A DNA stretch of 64,000 nucleotides, from positions 1 to 64,000 of the forward strand of contig NZ_JAGGQB010000008.1 of assembly GCF_018613535.1 (NCBI RefSeq), given 5' to 3'. Made by a program: the position numbers and the translations under genes. The notes beneath the pieces were generated by a model, which did no database searches, was not told the origin of the DNA, and saw only the letters and a list, made by a program, of their open reading frames with translations. This DNA comes from Bacillus sp. ISL-51 (lineage in GTDB: Bacteria; Bacillota; Bacilli; Bacillales; Bacillaceae). Below, in pieces: positions 1 through 8,178 of the stretch. The first letter of the stretch is position 1, and each line of letters opens with the position of its first letter.

Positions 1-222
1 TTCATTTTCATATTCAGGCCCTTTTCCGAAGGAATACTGCTTGCCCACCGGCTGTTCAAAACGGTGGAGTTCGCCTGCTTTGTACCATTTCATCCATGTT
101 TTAAGCTGCGTTTTGTTTCGGATGTTTAATTCTTTTAAGACTTCCTTCACCGGCACCCCGGCCAGCCGCATTTTGATGGCTTTCATTTTTACATCAGTTG
201 GATAGCTTACTCTTTTGCCCAT
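1..222 (-). CDS. IS3-family transposase OrfA, N-terminal part
   Basis: The minus-strand frame from the ATG at 222 runs off the left edge and gives 74 residues. It starts MGKRVSYPTDVKMKAIKMRL and carries a helix-turn-helix region (LAGVPVKEVLKELNIRNKTQLKTW, written here only in outline) of the kind that binds the ends of IS3-type elements. A GGAGGTG ribosome binding site lies 8 bases upstream of the start. OrfA in this family is normally about 100 residues and is joined to the OrfB integrase by frameshifting; OrfB would lie outside the window. Whether the element is intact cannot be seen. Confidence 0.85.
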   Translation of the reverse strand, partial: MGKRVSYPTDVKMKAIKMRLAGVPVKEVLKELNIRNKTQLKTWMKWYKAGELHRFEQPVGKQYSFGKGPEYENE

Positions 223-310
223 AGAAAAACACCTCCAAGTTGTTTACAGGTATTCCATACCCGCTTTTTAACTTAAAGGTGTTTTTTATTTGTCTCATTC
301 TAGGGGGTCA
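1..310 (-). mobile_element. IS3-family insertion sequence, left part in window
   Basis: The element end is TGACCCCCTAGAATGAGACA, read on the minus strand from 310 to 291, directly upstream of the OrfA gene. This TGACCCC...GAGACA type of terminal repeat is typical of IS3 elements in Bacillus. The other end lies beyond position 1, so target duplication and length cannot be judged. It sits 24 bases from the stop codon of yvgJ. Confidence 0.75.
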
Positions 311-320
311 GTCCCGGAAA

Positions 321-335
321 CGGAGGGATTTTTTT
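321..335. terminator. Remaining arm of the yvgJ terminator, truncated by the IS
   Basis: Read on the minus strand, the end of yvgJ runs into AAAAAAATCCCTCCG, then TTTC, then CGG, after which the expected matching arm (CGGAGGGAT followed by T residues) is lost and the IS end begins at 310. Only a short TCCC/GGGA pairing is left. The reconstruction is an inference from the half hairpin. Confidence 0.5.
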
Positions 336-2190
336 ATTGTTTGTAAAACCGAAGCAAGTCGCCGTTCAATACTTTATCTGAAAGCATGAGCTCCTGTTCC
401 GCTTTCTCTTTATCATGCCTGCACGCACGGTCTTCAGGGAGGGGTTCGCCTGTTTTGCGGCGGTAACACGTGTTTTTCGTATAAACATGATCCTTCGTGA
501 TAAAGCTGCCGTTTCTCAAAACGGCGAACGGCGCTCTTTCTTTAGAAAACAGATCATTGCCGAACTGAATGCTGCCTTTCGTTTCAATACCGAGAAGGTG
601 CAATAAGGTCGGCTTCACATCAACCTGACCTCCCGCCGAAGAAATCGTTTCGGGCGCGCGGTCAGTCACTCCCGGTATATGAATGATAAACGGCACGCGC
701 TGAAGCTGAACCGTGTCGTACGGAGTGATCTCCTCTTTTCCTAAAAACTCGGCGAGCCCTTTATTATGCGCTTCCGAGATGCCGTAATGATCTCCCATCA
801 GGACGATCATCGCGTTGTCATACAGTCCTTCTTCTTTCAGCTTTTTGAAAAAATGCTTCAGGGCTTCATCCTCGTAGCGGACGGTCGTCACATAGCGGTT
901 TAATAAGCTGCTGCTTGAGTCTGATTCATCAATGAGTTTATCGCGTTCCCCGATTTCAAACGGGAAGTGGTTGGTCAAAGTAAGTAAATTGCTGTAAAAG
1001 GGCTGAGGCAGTTTTTTTAATTTTGCCGCGGACTGCTCCAAAAACTCTTTGTCCTTTAACCCCCAGCCTGTGGACGTTTCCGGTGTTACCTTAAATTCAT
1101 TCACGTCAAAAAAACGGTCAATTCCAAATGTCTGATACATCTCATCCCGGTTCCAAAAGGCCTTATTGTTGGCGTGAAACACGGCGGAATAGTAATCATG
1201 GTCTTTTAACGTATGGTACGTCGTATTGAACTGATGGCCGCTTTTTGTAAAAAAAACGGCGCCGCTTGAAGACGGATATAACGAATTGGCGGTGATAAAT
1301 TCTGAGTCAGATGTTTTTCCTTGCTCGGTCTGCTGATAAAAATGGGTGAAATCAAAACTTTTTTTTCGCAGTTTATTCATAAACGGGGTAATCTCCTGTC
1401 CGTTTACCCGCTTATTCATGACGAAACTCTGCGTTGATTCGAGAGTGACAAAGATCACATTGCGCCCTTTTGCCAGCCCGAACTTCGTTTCAGACGGTTT
1501 GCTGTAATCCGCTTGGGTGTAATTCGCAACTGCTGCCAGACTGTCTTCGTCAGCAAACGCTTTTGCGCCGGCATAAAGGGTTTGCGAAACGGTATCATAC
1601 AAATGAAAGTGGAACAGTCCGATTCCTTTCACAAGCGCTTCGCGGTCAAAGGGATGTGTGAACAGCTTCGGCTGCTCGGCTTCCGAGAGCGCAAGATTGC
1701 ACAGAATCAGACCGGCCGAAACCCAGGCGTACGTCTTGACGGTGCGGATGCCCGCTTTTTCTCTGACGGACGCGTTCCTTTTCCCAAGATAAAAAAGAAG
1801 TGCAATATCTATAAACAAAGCGATATAAAGCGGGTGAAACAGCTCTTGGACACTGCTCCCCATATCGCCCATATTGCTGGCCTGAAACAAAACCGGAATG
1901 GTAATGAAATCAATGTAAAACCCGTAAAAAACCGTGTTTGCGATTAAAATCCCCGTCAAAATGACATTGGCGGCGAGCAAAAACATCCGCTGTTTGTTTT
2001 CTGTCAGCAAAAGCCCGATCCCAAACAGCGGCAGAATAAAGCTCAGCGGATTGATGAGAAGCAGGCATTCCTCCAGCAAGGAATTAATCTGCAATTCAAA
2101 GCCGAGTTTATAGACGAGATAGGTTTTTATCCACATAAACAGAATCGACAGGCATAAAAACCATTGTTTTCTTATGAAGGTTTCTTTCAT
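334..2190 (-). CDS. yvgJ: Lipoteichoic acid primase YvgJ (LtaS family)
   Basis: This 618-residue protein has about five hydrophobic segments in the first 180 residues and an extracellular sulfatase-like domain after about residue 240. The LtaS active-site threonine context GKTSDSEF is present, as are FVTLES and the metal-site motif GDHYG. In B. subtilis YvgJ adds the first glycerol phosphate to the glycolipid anchor of lipoteichoic acid, using phosphatidylglycerol, and LtaS-type enzymes extend the chain. The product name follows from that orthology. The ATG at 2190 has GAGGAG about 10 bases upstream. It follows yvsG on the same strand after 52 bases. Its transcription terminator seems to have been cut by the IS insertion at 310. 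Confidence 0.9.
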   Translation of the reverse strand: MKETFIRKQWFLCLSILFMWIKTYLVYKLGFELQINSLLEECLLLINPLSFILPLFGIGLLLTENKQRMFLLAANVILTGILIANTVFYGFYIDFITIPVLFQASNMGDMGSSVQELFHPLYIALFIDIALLFYLGKRNASVREKAGIRTVKTYAWVSAGLILCNLALSEAEQPKLFTHPFDREALVKGIGLFHFHLYDTVSQTLYAGAKAFADEDSLAAVANYTQADYSKPSETKFGLAKGRNVIFVTLESTQSFVMNKRVNGQEITPFMNKLRKKSFDFTHFYQQTEQGKTSDSEFITANSLYPSSSGAVFFTKSGHQFNTTYHTLKDHDYYSAVFHANNKAFWNRDEMYQTFGIDRFFDVNEFKVTPETSTGWGLKDKEFLEQSAAKLKKLPQPFYSNLLTLTNHFPFEIGERDKLIDESDSSSSLLNRYVTTVRYEDEALKHFFKKLKEEGLYDNAMIVLMGDHYGISEAHNKGLAEFLGKEEITPYDTVQLQRVPFIIHIPGVTDRAPETISSAGGQVDVKPTLLHLLGIETKGSIQFGNDLFSKERAPFAVLRNGSFITKDHVYTKNTCYRRKTGEPLPEDRACRHDKEKAEQELMLSDKVLNGDLLRFYKQ

Positions 2191-2242
2191 ATGTATGACT
2201 CCTCACCCTCGCAGCGCCGGTCATGATCCCGAACGCTTTCGT

Positions 2243-2725
2243 TTATGAGATGCGGCCGTGAAACAGTTCGTAAAAATAATAGCAGGATACAATCGTTAAG
2301 CCGGCCAGCACAAGCTGTTCCGAAAAACTTCCCGTCCTCATGTATAAAGGAAGCCGGAAGCGGATCGCTGACGGAAACAGCAGTTTAATTCCGTTAACCG
2401 TCCATGCGTCCAGCACCAGGTGGCTCGCCATCCCGATCATCAGCCCTGCCGAGACGCTTTCATTCGGAATGTATGCTGCCGTGATCAAAAACATAAGGAG
2501 CATAAACAGCAGGCTGTGTGTAAAGGTTCTGTGGCCGAATACCGTGCTCACGACTTTGGACAGTAAAGGCAGCGTTCTGCCGATTTTGCTTTTCGTGTGG
2601 CATATATCGGGAATTAACGCCCCTATGGCTCCTGATGCCGTCATAAGGACCGGATCAAATCCGTAATAATAAGCGATTGCCGAACAAGAAGCGATGCCTC
2701 CCATGATGTGTGTTTTTCCTGTCAT
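2243..2725 (-). CDS. yvsG: YdjM/DUF457-type membrane-bound metal-dependent hydrolase-like protein
   Basis: The 160-residue protein has four or so hydrophobic segments and the conserved histidine motifs of the YdjM family: GKTH near the start, HRTFTHS around residue 66, and SHLVLDAWT near residue 106. Those histidines and the aspartate are the presumed metal ligands. No substrate is known for the family as far as I recall. The ATG at 2725 has AAGGAG 7 bases upstream. It probably shares a transcript with yvgJ, 52 bases downstream, and is divergent from sspJ. Confidence 0.8.
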   Translation of the reverse strand: MTGKTHIMGGIASCSAIAYYYGFDPVLMTASGAIGALIPDICHTKSKIGRTLPLLSKVVSTVFGHRTFTHSLLFMLLMFLITAAYIPNESVSAGLMIGMASHLVLDAWTVNGIKLLFPSAIRFRLPLYMRTGSFSEQLVLAGLTIVSCYYFYELFHGRIS

Positions 2726-2843
2726 TTTCGCTTCTCCTTTTTATTTTTGCCAAAATCCCCTGAATTACAAATATATCAAGAGAATGCATGTTTGAGCAAC
2801 AAACTTTACCTGTTCCGCCAAAAGGAAGGAGCCGCGAATTTTC

Positions 2844-2875
2844 GCATATTATGCTGCGGAAAAAGCCACATTATA
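2844..2875 (+). promoter_or_regulatory. Possible forespore sigma-G promoter of sspJ
   Basis: GCATA at 2844-2848 and CACATTATA at 2867-2875 resemble the sigma-G elements (GHATR and CATnnTA); with an 18-base spacer the best -10 is CACATTA. Sigma-G control is expected for minor small acid-soluble spore proteins. The site lies 35 to 65 bases upstream of the start codon. Confidence 0.45.
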
Positions 2876-2908
2876 GGTGTACCCATTTTTCATAAAGAGG
2901 TGATACTG

Positions 2909-3049
2909 ATGGCTTTCTTTAACAAAGAAAAAGGAAAAAACAACGATAAAGACAAAAACATCATGCAAGGCGCGCTTGACGACGCCGGTGCCGCTCTTAA
3001 AGACGATCCGCTTCAAGAAGCTGTTCAAAAGAAAAAAAACAACCGCTGA
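2909..3049 (+). CDS. sspJ: Small acid-soluble spore protein SspJ
   Basis: The 46-residue product begins MAFFNKEKGK and ends LKDDPLQEAVQKKKNNR, which closely matches my recollection of B. subtilis SspJ, including the length. SspJ is a minor forespore protein. The true start is the ATG at 2909, which has AGAGGTGAT 5 bases upstream; a longer frame opening at 2708 has no ribosome binding site and no family support. A hairpin terminator follows at 3056-3086. The gene is highly charged and has no membrane segment. Confidence 0.88.
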   Translation: MAFFNKEKGKNNDKDKNIMQGALDDAGAALKDDPLQEAVQKKKNNR

Positions 3050-3055
3050 CACATC

Positions 3056-3086
3056 AATCGGATAGGGCAAACGCTCTATCCGTTTT
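3056..3086 (+). terminator. Terminator of sspJ
   Basis: CGGATAG pairs with CTATCCG around a 10-base loop and is followed by TTTT. Confidence 0.7.
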
Positions 3087-3100
3087 CCATCTAATTCCCT

Positions 3101-3129
3101 TTGACAGATCTTTTTATCTCTGATAACCT
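3101..3129 (+). promoter_or_regulatory. Likely sigma-A promoter of the yvsH leader
   Basis: A perfect TTGACA at 3101-3106 is followed after 17 bases by TAACCT. The -10 is weak, but the site is placed correctly upstream of the lysine riboswitch. Confidence 0.5.
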
Positions 3130-3157
3130 CTGATTAGAATTGAATGATAAAAATCCT

Positions 3158-3328
3158 CACTCTTTCTCGGTGAGGTAGAGGTTGCGCTTGATGATGAGTC
3201 GCACATGCCAGGCCGACAGGGGCCGCAAAACATGTGTTAAAGGCATCAGCGCCGAAGTGTAAAGAAAGCCGATCCTTCTTTATGCTGGGACTGTATCTGA
3301 ATAAGTGCAGGACTGCCGCGTGCTTTTT
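3158..3328 (+). ncRNA. Lysine riboswitch (L box) of yvsH
   Basis: The leader carries the hallmark lysine aptamer elements in order: GAGGTAGAGGTTGCG near 3170, GGGGCCGC near 3219, AGCGCCGAAG near 3248, TGCTGGGACTGTATCTGAATA near 3282, and GGACTGCCGCG closing the helix near 3311. The 400-base gap between sspJ and yvsH is fully explained by the promoter, this aptamer and the terminator at 3369-3397. High lysine should stop transcription of the permease gene. Confidence 0.9.
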
Positions 3329-3368
3329 CGCGGAGGGCTATCCGGAGATCAAGGGTGTGTGTTTCTTT

Positions 3369-3397
3369 AAGCATGGACTTTTGTTCAGGCTTTTTTT
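3369..3397 (+). terminator. Riboswitch-controlled terminator upstream of yvsH
   Basis: AAGCaTGGAC pairs with GTTCAgGCTT around TTTT (one G-T pair and two bulges), followed by seven T residues. It is the expression platform of the L box. Confidence 0.75.
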
Positions 3398-3456
3398 GTG
3401 CGTAAATGTGGTCTCAGGGTCTGGTCCTTACGAATGAATAATCTGGAGGTACTGGA

Positions 3457-4869
3457 ATGGAACAGACGAAAAAATGGGGTTTTTGGTTATTAACGGCATT
3501 TGTCGTAGGAAATATGGTGGGTTCGGGCATTTTTTCGCTGCCGAGCTCGCTTGCAGCCATCGCGAGTCCGCTCGGCGCTGCATCCGCATGGCTCTTAACG
3601 GGAGCCGGCGTTTTAATGATTGCGCTTGTGTTCGGGCACTTATCGATACGCAAGCCTGAGCTGACGGCGGGTCCGCAAAGCTATGCAAGGTCGCTGTTTA
3701 ATGATCCGAAAAAAGGCAACGCCGCCGGATTTACAATGGTCTGGGGGTACTGGGTAGCGAGCTGGATCAGCAACGTGGCAATCATCACAAGCCTTGCCGG
3801 GTATTTAACATCGTTTTTCCCAATCTTAACGGATAAGCGCGTTATGTTTTCGCTCGGCAGCCAAACAGTCACGCTCGGACAGCTTTTGACGTTTGCCGTA
3901 TGTACGGTTTTATTGTGGGGTACTCATACGATTCTCGTTTCCAGCATTAACGGCGCGAGTAAGTTGAATTTCATAACGACGTTTTCAAAAGTGTTAGGAT
4001 TTATCTTTTTTATCATTGCAGGTTTGTTTGTGTTTCAAACCTCGTTTTTTGATCATTTTTATTTTCCCGTTCAAAGCGCTTCTCATACAGTGGACGGAAT
4101 CGGCGGCCAAATTCACAATGCGGCGATTTCAACATTATGGGCATTCGTGGGAATTGAATCGGCCGTTATTTTATCAGGCCGCGCGAGCTCACAGCGTGAC
4201 GTCAAACGCGCGACCATTACCGGCTTGTTAATCGCGCTGAGCATCTATATCATCGTCACATTGATTACGATGGGCGTGCTTCCGCATGATAAGCTTGTCG
4301 GCTCTGAAAAACCGTTTGTTGACGTGCTGTACGCGATTGTCGGCAGCGCGGGGAGCATCATTATGGCGATTTTGGCCATCCTTTGTTTGTTCGGCACGAT
4401 GCTCGGATGGATTCTGCTTGGCTCCGAGGTTCCGTATCAAGCGGCGAAATCAGGCGACTTTCCCGCTGTTTTTGCAAAAACAAATAAACAGGGCAGTCCG
4501 GTTGTTGCGCTTATCGTGACGAACGTGATGTCTCAAATCTTTATCTTTTCGGTCATTTCCCGGACGATTAGTGACGCGTTTACATTTTTGACGACGGCGG
4601 CGACGCTCGCGTATTTGATTCCATATCTTGTATCGGCCATCTACAGCCTGAAGCTCATATGGAAAGGTGAGACGTATGATCAGCTGAAGGGCTCAAGAGT
4701 GAGGGACGGCATTATCGCTATCCTCGCCTGCGTATACTCTATATACGTGATTGTGACCGGAACTGCCGATTTAACGACTTTTATTCTCGGCATCGGACTG
4801 TTTTTCGTCGGATTGATCATATATCCGTTTGTGTCAAAGAAATTTATCAAGGGCAAACAGACGGTATGA
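3457..4869 (+). CDS. yvsH: Lysine-regulated amino acid permease YvsH (APC family)
   Basis: The 470-residue protein has about twelve membrane segments and begins with the APC-family signature region GNMVGSGIFSLPSSL (residues 17-31). It belongs to the basic amino acid/polyamine antiporter group. The lysine riboswitch upstream makes lysine the likely substrate; import versus exchange cannot be decided from sequence. The ATG at 3457 has CTGGAGG 7 bases upstream. A strong terminator follows. Confidence 0.88.
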   Translation: MEQTKKWGFWLLTAFVVGNMVGSGIFSLPSSLAAIASPLGAASAWLLTGAGVLMIALVFGHLSIRKPELTAGPQSYARSLFNDPKKGNAAGFTMVWGYWVASWISNVAIITSLAGYLTSFFPILTDKRVMFSLGSQTVTLGQLLTFAVCTVLLWGTHTILVSSINGASKLNFITTFSKVLGFIFFIIAGLFVFQTSFFDHFYFPVQSASHTVDGIGGQIHNAAISTLWAFVGIESAVILSGRASSQRDVKRATITGLLIALSIYIIVTLITMGVLPHDKLVGSEKPFVDVLYAIVGSAGSIIMAILAILCLFGTMLGWILLGSEVPYQAAKSGDFPAVFAKTNKQGSPVVALIVTNVMSQIFIFSVISRTISDAFTFLTTAATLAYLIPYLVSAIYSLKLIWKGETYDQLKGSRVRDGIIAILACVYSIYVIVTGTADLTTFILGIGLFFVGLIIYPFVSKKFIKGKQTV

Positions 4870-4906
4870 AAAAAAAGACACTTCACAGATGTGAGGTGTC
4901 TTTTTT
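4869..4906 (+). terminator. Terminator of yvsH
   Basis: AAAAAGACAC-TTCACA pairs with TGTGA-GTGTCTTTTT and ends in a T run. It is nearly symmetric, so it could also stop minus-strand transcription of the methyltransferase remnant. Confidence 0.85.
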
Positions 4907-4914
4907 GTGTAAGC

Positions 4915-5820
4915 TTATTTTTTTACAGCGTGAATATAATGAATCGTTTCAAATGCGGACAAATAATCCGTGCGATTGCGAAAGAAAAGGTCATGGATCG
5001 CAGCTGGTGATAAATGTTCATAAATGAGTAAACCTGCTGCTTCTAACATTTTCTCGATTTCATCATACGTAACACGACTTCATTGGCTCTCCGCCCGCTG
5101 CCGCCATTTGTACCATATGCTCAACTCTGTCAGACATCCCTTTTTCTTCAAAGAGTTTTTCATCCGCATAATCAAAAACGATAGAACTTCCTGAGGGGAC
5201 TTGGGCAAATAAGTGTTTGAATAAGCGGGCAATGTCCTCTTTCGTAACATAATAAGAAACGCCCAAAAGGCTGAAAAAGGTTTTTTTGCAGCCAAAGCCA
5301 TGATCGTTTAGCTGTTGAAAAGAAAACGGACTGGTGAAGTCCATCGGGATAGTCCCAAAATTTTTGACGACTTTATCGCACAGGATCTAATTTCCCAAAA
5401 AGAGTTTTCAGACATCAAAGCCATATGATGCAAGGTATACCATTTTTCAGCAAAGATTTTGCTCAACGGTTTCTGGATGATCCGGAAGAAATGCTGAAAT
5501 GGATTACCCAAGTCCAGCTTTCTCCAACACCCTTAGCACGTGCCTCGTATTGCGAAAAAGTATTGCTTAACGAAGTGATGCTGGGAGCAGAGCAGTATGT
5601 CATACTCGGAGCCGGGTTAGATACGTTTTGTTTCCGGCATCCGGAATTGGAAAACAGCTTAGGCATTTTTGAAATTGATTACCCGGCTTCACAGGAAAGT
5701 AAAATAAAAAGGCTGGAAGGTGCTAATCTTCAAATTCCGAGCCATCTTCACTTTGTTCCCACAGTCAATACGGATAGGCCCGCCCGAAAGCTGATAGTAA
5801 GGATGTTACACTCGACTCAT
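4915..5820 (-). pseudogene. SAM-dependent methyltransferase gene broken by an internal inversion
   Basis: The remains encode a class I methyltransferase of the leucine carboxyl methyltransferase (PPM1-like) group, about 300 residues. The amino end (SSVTSLLSAFGRAY) lies on the minus strand at 5820-5757; the middle (DSPKIFDDFIAQ to HLHFVP, with the SAM motif YVILGAGLDTF) lies on the plus strand at 5350-5756; the carboxyl half (MDFTSPFSF to YIHAVKK, stop at 4915-4917) lies on the minus strand. Flipping 5350-5756 restores one collinear gene. There are further lesions: an indel just after the ATG at 5820, an in-frame TGA near 5777, a base missing before MMQGIP near 5424, and a frameshift after PMKSC near 5065. 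It cannot make a functional enzyme. Confidence 0.88.
5350..5756 (+). other. Inverted middle segment of the methyltransferase gene
   Basis: The segment is bounded by GGGA at 5346-5349 and TCCC at 5757-5760, a 4-bp inverted repeat present at both breakpoints. Its longest open piece starts at 5425 (MMQGIPFFSKDF) and reads in family register until HFVP, after which the frame continues into unrelated residues until 5838. The restored junctions give in-register peptides: HFVP-MDFT on one side and LWDSPKIFDD on the other. Confidence 0.85.
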
Positions 5821-5840
5821 TTTGCTTCCCCCATATAAAA

Positions 5841-5872
5841 AATAAGATTCCCCCGCCCGGGAGAATCTTATT
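5841..5872 (-). terminator. Hairpin between fhuD and the methyltransferase remnant
   Basis: AATAAGATTC pairs with GAATCTTATT; on the minus strand the stem is followed by a T-rich stretch. It may be a second stop for fhuD transcripts. Confidence 0.55.
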
Positions 5873-5938
5873 ATACACGTTGAACCAAAAATGCAAATTT
5901 TGGCATAAATTTTTTTTTTGTTAAGATATTGCAGAAAA

Positions 5939-5959
5939 GAGCCGCTGTTTTAGCGGCTC
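5939..5959 (-). terminator. Terminator of fhuD
   Basis: GAGCCGCT pairs with AGCGGCTC, followed on the minus strand by TTTT. Confidence 0.75.
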
Positions 5960-5964
5960 CCCGG

Positions 5965-6900
5965 TTACTTTGTTAAACTTTTCGTCATGTAGTCAAGCTG
6001 GCCTTCAAGCGAGATCGGATCAGAGAAATAGAAGCCGATCGGGTCAATATGGTACACATGCTTTTGTTTTACGGCATCGAGGTTTGTCCAAATCGGACTG
6101 TCGAGCACGCCTGTGTCGCCGCCTGCCTGCCACGGTCCCATAAAGATGTAGTCTCCGGCGAAGTCAGGCAGTTTTTCAAGTGAAATGCTGGCATAGCCAG
6201 GTCCCTGATTAATGGCTTTTTCTTTCGTCAGCTTTGTAGCCTTGAGTCCCAGTTTGTCGTAAATGATGCTTCCGCCCCGGCCGAAGTCTTTGCCGAATAC
6301 GTAAATATCTTTACCGTTTGTCTGCATAATGGAGATGGTTTTCGAGCCGACCGCTTTTTGAACCTTTGTTTTAGCGGCTGCGGTTTTTTTATCCCACTCG
6401 GCTAGCCATTTGCCGGCTTTATCTTCTGTGCCTGTCATTTTCGCAAACTCTTTGAACTGGTCAATATTGTTCAGTTTGTCATATTTGATGGCGACCGTCG
6501 GGGCGATTTTTTCAAGCTTTTCTATATCTGCGCCCTGTGTCGTCCAGACGACGATTAAATCCGGCTTTAAGTCAATGATTTTTTCAACGGAGGTGCCGTC
6601 GCCGATATTTGTAACACCTTTTGTTTTTCCTTTGTAGTAAGGGTTTTTAAATACGTTTTCCGGTGCGCCGACAACGTTGATGCCGAGCTGTTTAAAGTCG
6701 CCGTAGTAGCCGTCAGCCATGACGACAACCCGTTTCGGGTGCTTCGGTATTTTGATATTGCCGTTTTCGGCTTTATATGTGACGGTTTCTTCTTTTTTAG
6801 AAGAACCTTTCGTGTCTGATGAATTACCGCAAGCGGCCAAAGCGGTGATGAGCAGCACGGCAATGAGGGCGGTGCCGATCTTCTTGTATGTATGGAACAT
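5965..6900 (-). CDS. fhuD: Hydroxamate siderophore-binding lipoprotein FhuD
   Basis: The 311-residue protein has a lipoprotein signal with lipobox LAAC at Cys24, then a periplasmic-binding fold of the vitamin B12/ferrichrome type (KRVVVMADGYYGDF near residue 60, IGDGTSVEKIIDLKPDLIV near 100). It is expected to sit on the outer membrane face of the cell and hand Fe(III)-hydroxamates such as ferrichrome to FhuBG, with FhuC as ATPase. The gene is divergent from fhuBGC across a region holding two Fur boxes, as in B. subtilis. The exact siderophore cannot be told from sequence. Confidence 0.9.
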   Translation of the reverse strand: MFHTYKKIGTALIAVLLITALAACGNSSDTKGSSKKEETVTYKAENGNIKIPKHPKRVVVMADGYYGDFKQLGINVVGAPENVFKNPYYKGKTKGVTNIGDGTSVEKIIDLKPDLIVVWTTQGADIEKLEKIAPTVAIKYDKLNNIDQFKEFAKMTGTEDKAGKWLAEWDKKTAAAKTKVQKAVGSKTISIMQTNGKDIYVFGKDFGRGGSIIYDKLGLKATKLTKEKAINQGPGYASISLEKLPDFAGDYIFMGPWQAGGDTGVLDSPIWTNLDAVKQKHVYHIDPIGFYFSDPISLEGQLDYMTKSLTK

Positions 6901-6929
6901 CTGACATTCCTTCTTTCATAGATTATGGG

Positions 6930-6950
6930 TGATAAAGAGAATCATTATCA
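6930..6950. promoter_or_regulatory. Fur box on the fhuD side
   Basis: TGATAAAGAGAATCATTATCA contains GAGAATCATTATCA, close to the Fur 7-1-7 consensus TGATAATnATTATCA. It lies 30 bases upstream of the fhuD start, overlapping the promoter zone. Confidence 0.75.
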
Positions 6951-7068
6951 GTGTGATTATATCATTGCCGTTTCAGAGAAGCACGCTATTTTTTATGAAA
7001 TCTTTCTTTTTTATATGATTTTAGTCTATTACAAGGGAAGATAAAGATGCTATACTGAGAAAAGTTAT

Positions 7069-7083
7069 TGATAATCATTATCA
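7069..7083. promoter_or_regulatory. Perfect Fur box upstream of fhuBGC
   Basis: TGATAATCATTATCA matches the Fur 7-1-7 consensus at every position and lies 28 bases upstream of the fhuB start. It indicates iron repression of the permease operon. Confidence 0.9.
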
Positions 7084-7110
7084 CTATAGTCGTTGAGAAA
7101 GGAAGAACGA

Positions 7111-8178
7111 GTGTTGGGTCTATTGAAAAAGAAACAGACAATGACGGCTCAAGGAGCTTCAGGGACCGAAATTCAGTGGACGGCGCGTTCCTTCAGAGCG
7201 GTCATTTTGCTTTGCTCAGGTATCGCCGTCTTACTGATCGGCGGAGCTCTTTCCGTTTCTGTCGGTGCTGCTGATATTCATCTTCGAACGGTGTGGGATG
7301 CTCTTTTTCACTTTCAGCCGCAAAATACATCCCACCAGATCATACGTGATCTCAGGCTGCCGAGAACCGCTGCCGCCGCGCTCGTCGGGGCTTTTTTAGC
7401 TGTGTCCGGGGCTATTATGCAGGGACTGACGCGGAACCCGCTGGCGGAGCCTTCCATTATGGGAGTGACATCAGGGTCAGGGTTTGCGATCGCTTTGGCG
7501 TTTGCTTTTGTTCCGGCATTGTCCGCTGCCGGGCTTGTATTATGGTCCTTCGCCGGAGCGGGGATCGGGGCTCTTGCGGTTTTTGGCATCGGTATGTTTT
7601 CCAAAGGCGGGCTGACACCGGTGAAGCTAGCGCTGGCCGGTACGGCCGTCAGTTACTTTTTAACGGGGCTGTCAAGTGCGATTGCGATCCGTTTCGATGT
7701 TGCCCAAGATGTGAAGTTTTGGTATGCAGGCGGAGTCGCATCCGTGAAATGGCAGGGCGTTCAGCTGCTTTTGGTTGTCGGGGCCATCGGATTGGTGCTC
7801 GCATTTCTTATTGCGCGCTCAGTGACGGTGCTTAGTTTAGGGGAAGAGCTGGCTAAGGGGCTTGGGCAATATACAGCGCTTGTGAAAGTGATCGGAATGC
7901 TTGTCGTTGTCCTGTTAACGGGCGTTTCTGTCTCAGTCGCCGGAGCCATTTCCTTTATCGGCCTGGTCATTCCGCATATCACCCGTTTTTTGGTCGGGGT
8001 TGATTACAGGTGGATTATCCCTTGTTCAGCGGTTTTCGGCGCTGTACTGCTTGTATTCAGTGATATTGCCGCAAGACTCGTGAATGCGCCGTTTGAAACA
8101 CCGGTCGGCGCTTTGACCGCCCTTATCGGCGTTCCCTTTTTCTTTTATTTGGCGCGCAGGGAAAGGAGAGGGCTGTAA
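7111..8178 (+). CDS. fhuB: Siderophore ABC transporter permease FhuB
   Basis: This FecCD-family permease (355 residues from the chosen start) has about ten membrane segments; the first conserved stretch is LRLPRTAAAALVGAFLAVSGA, followed by the ATPase-contact region GLVIPHITR near residue 290. I choose GTG at 7111, which has GGAAG 6 bases upstream, over TTG at 7093, which lies 5' of that site and would put the site inside the gene. The stop codon overlaps the fhuG start (TAATG), so the two are translationally coupled. It pairs with FhuG to form the membrane channel. Confidence 0.9.
   Translation: MLGLLKKKQTMTAQGASGTEIQWTARSFRAVILLCSGIAVLLIGGALSVSVGAADIHLRTVWDALFHFQPQNTSHQIIRDLRLPRTAAAALVGAFLAVSGAIMQGLTRNPLAEPSIMGVTSGSGFAIALAFAFVPALSAAGLVLWSFAGAGIGALAVFGIGMFSKGGLTPVKLALAGTAVSYFLTGLSSAIAIRFDVAQDVKFWYAGGVASVKWQGVQLLLVVGAIGLVLAFLIARSVTVLSLGEELAKGLGQYTALVKVIGMLVVVLLTGVSVSVAGAISFIGLVIPHITRFLVGVDYRWIIPCSAVFGAVLLVFSDIAARLVNAPFETPVGALTALIGVPFFFYLARRERRGL

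Noticed and set aside
1513..1947. 144-codon frame antisense to yvgJ
   Set aside because: It has no ribosome binding site or family likeness and is covered by yvgJ.
3234..3437. Open frame of 67 codons upstream of yvsH
   Set aside because: It lies inside the lysine riboswitch and its terminator and has no ribosome binding site.
5870..5900. TATAAT on the minus strand before the methyltransferase remnant, with the hairpin 5841-5872 as an attenuator
   Set aside because: The -10 would lie within the hairpin stem, so transcripts starting there would lack the 5' arm.
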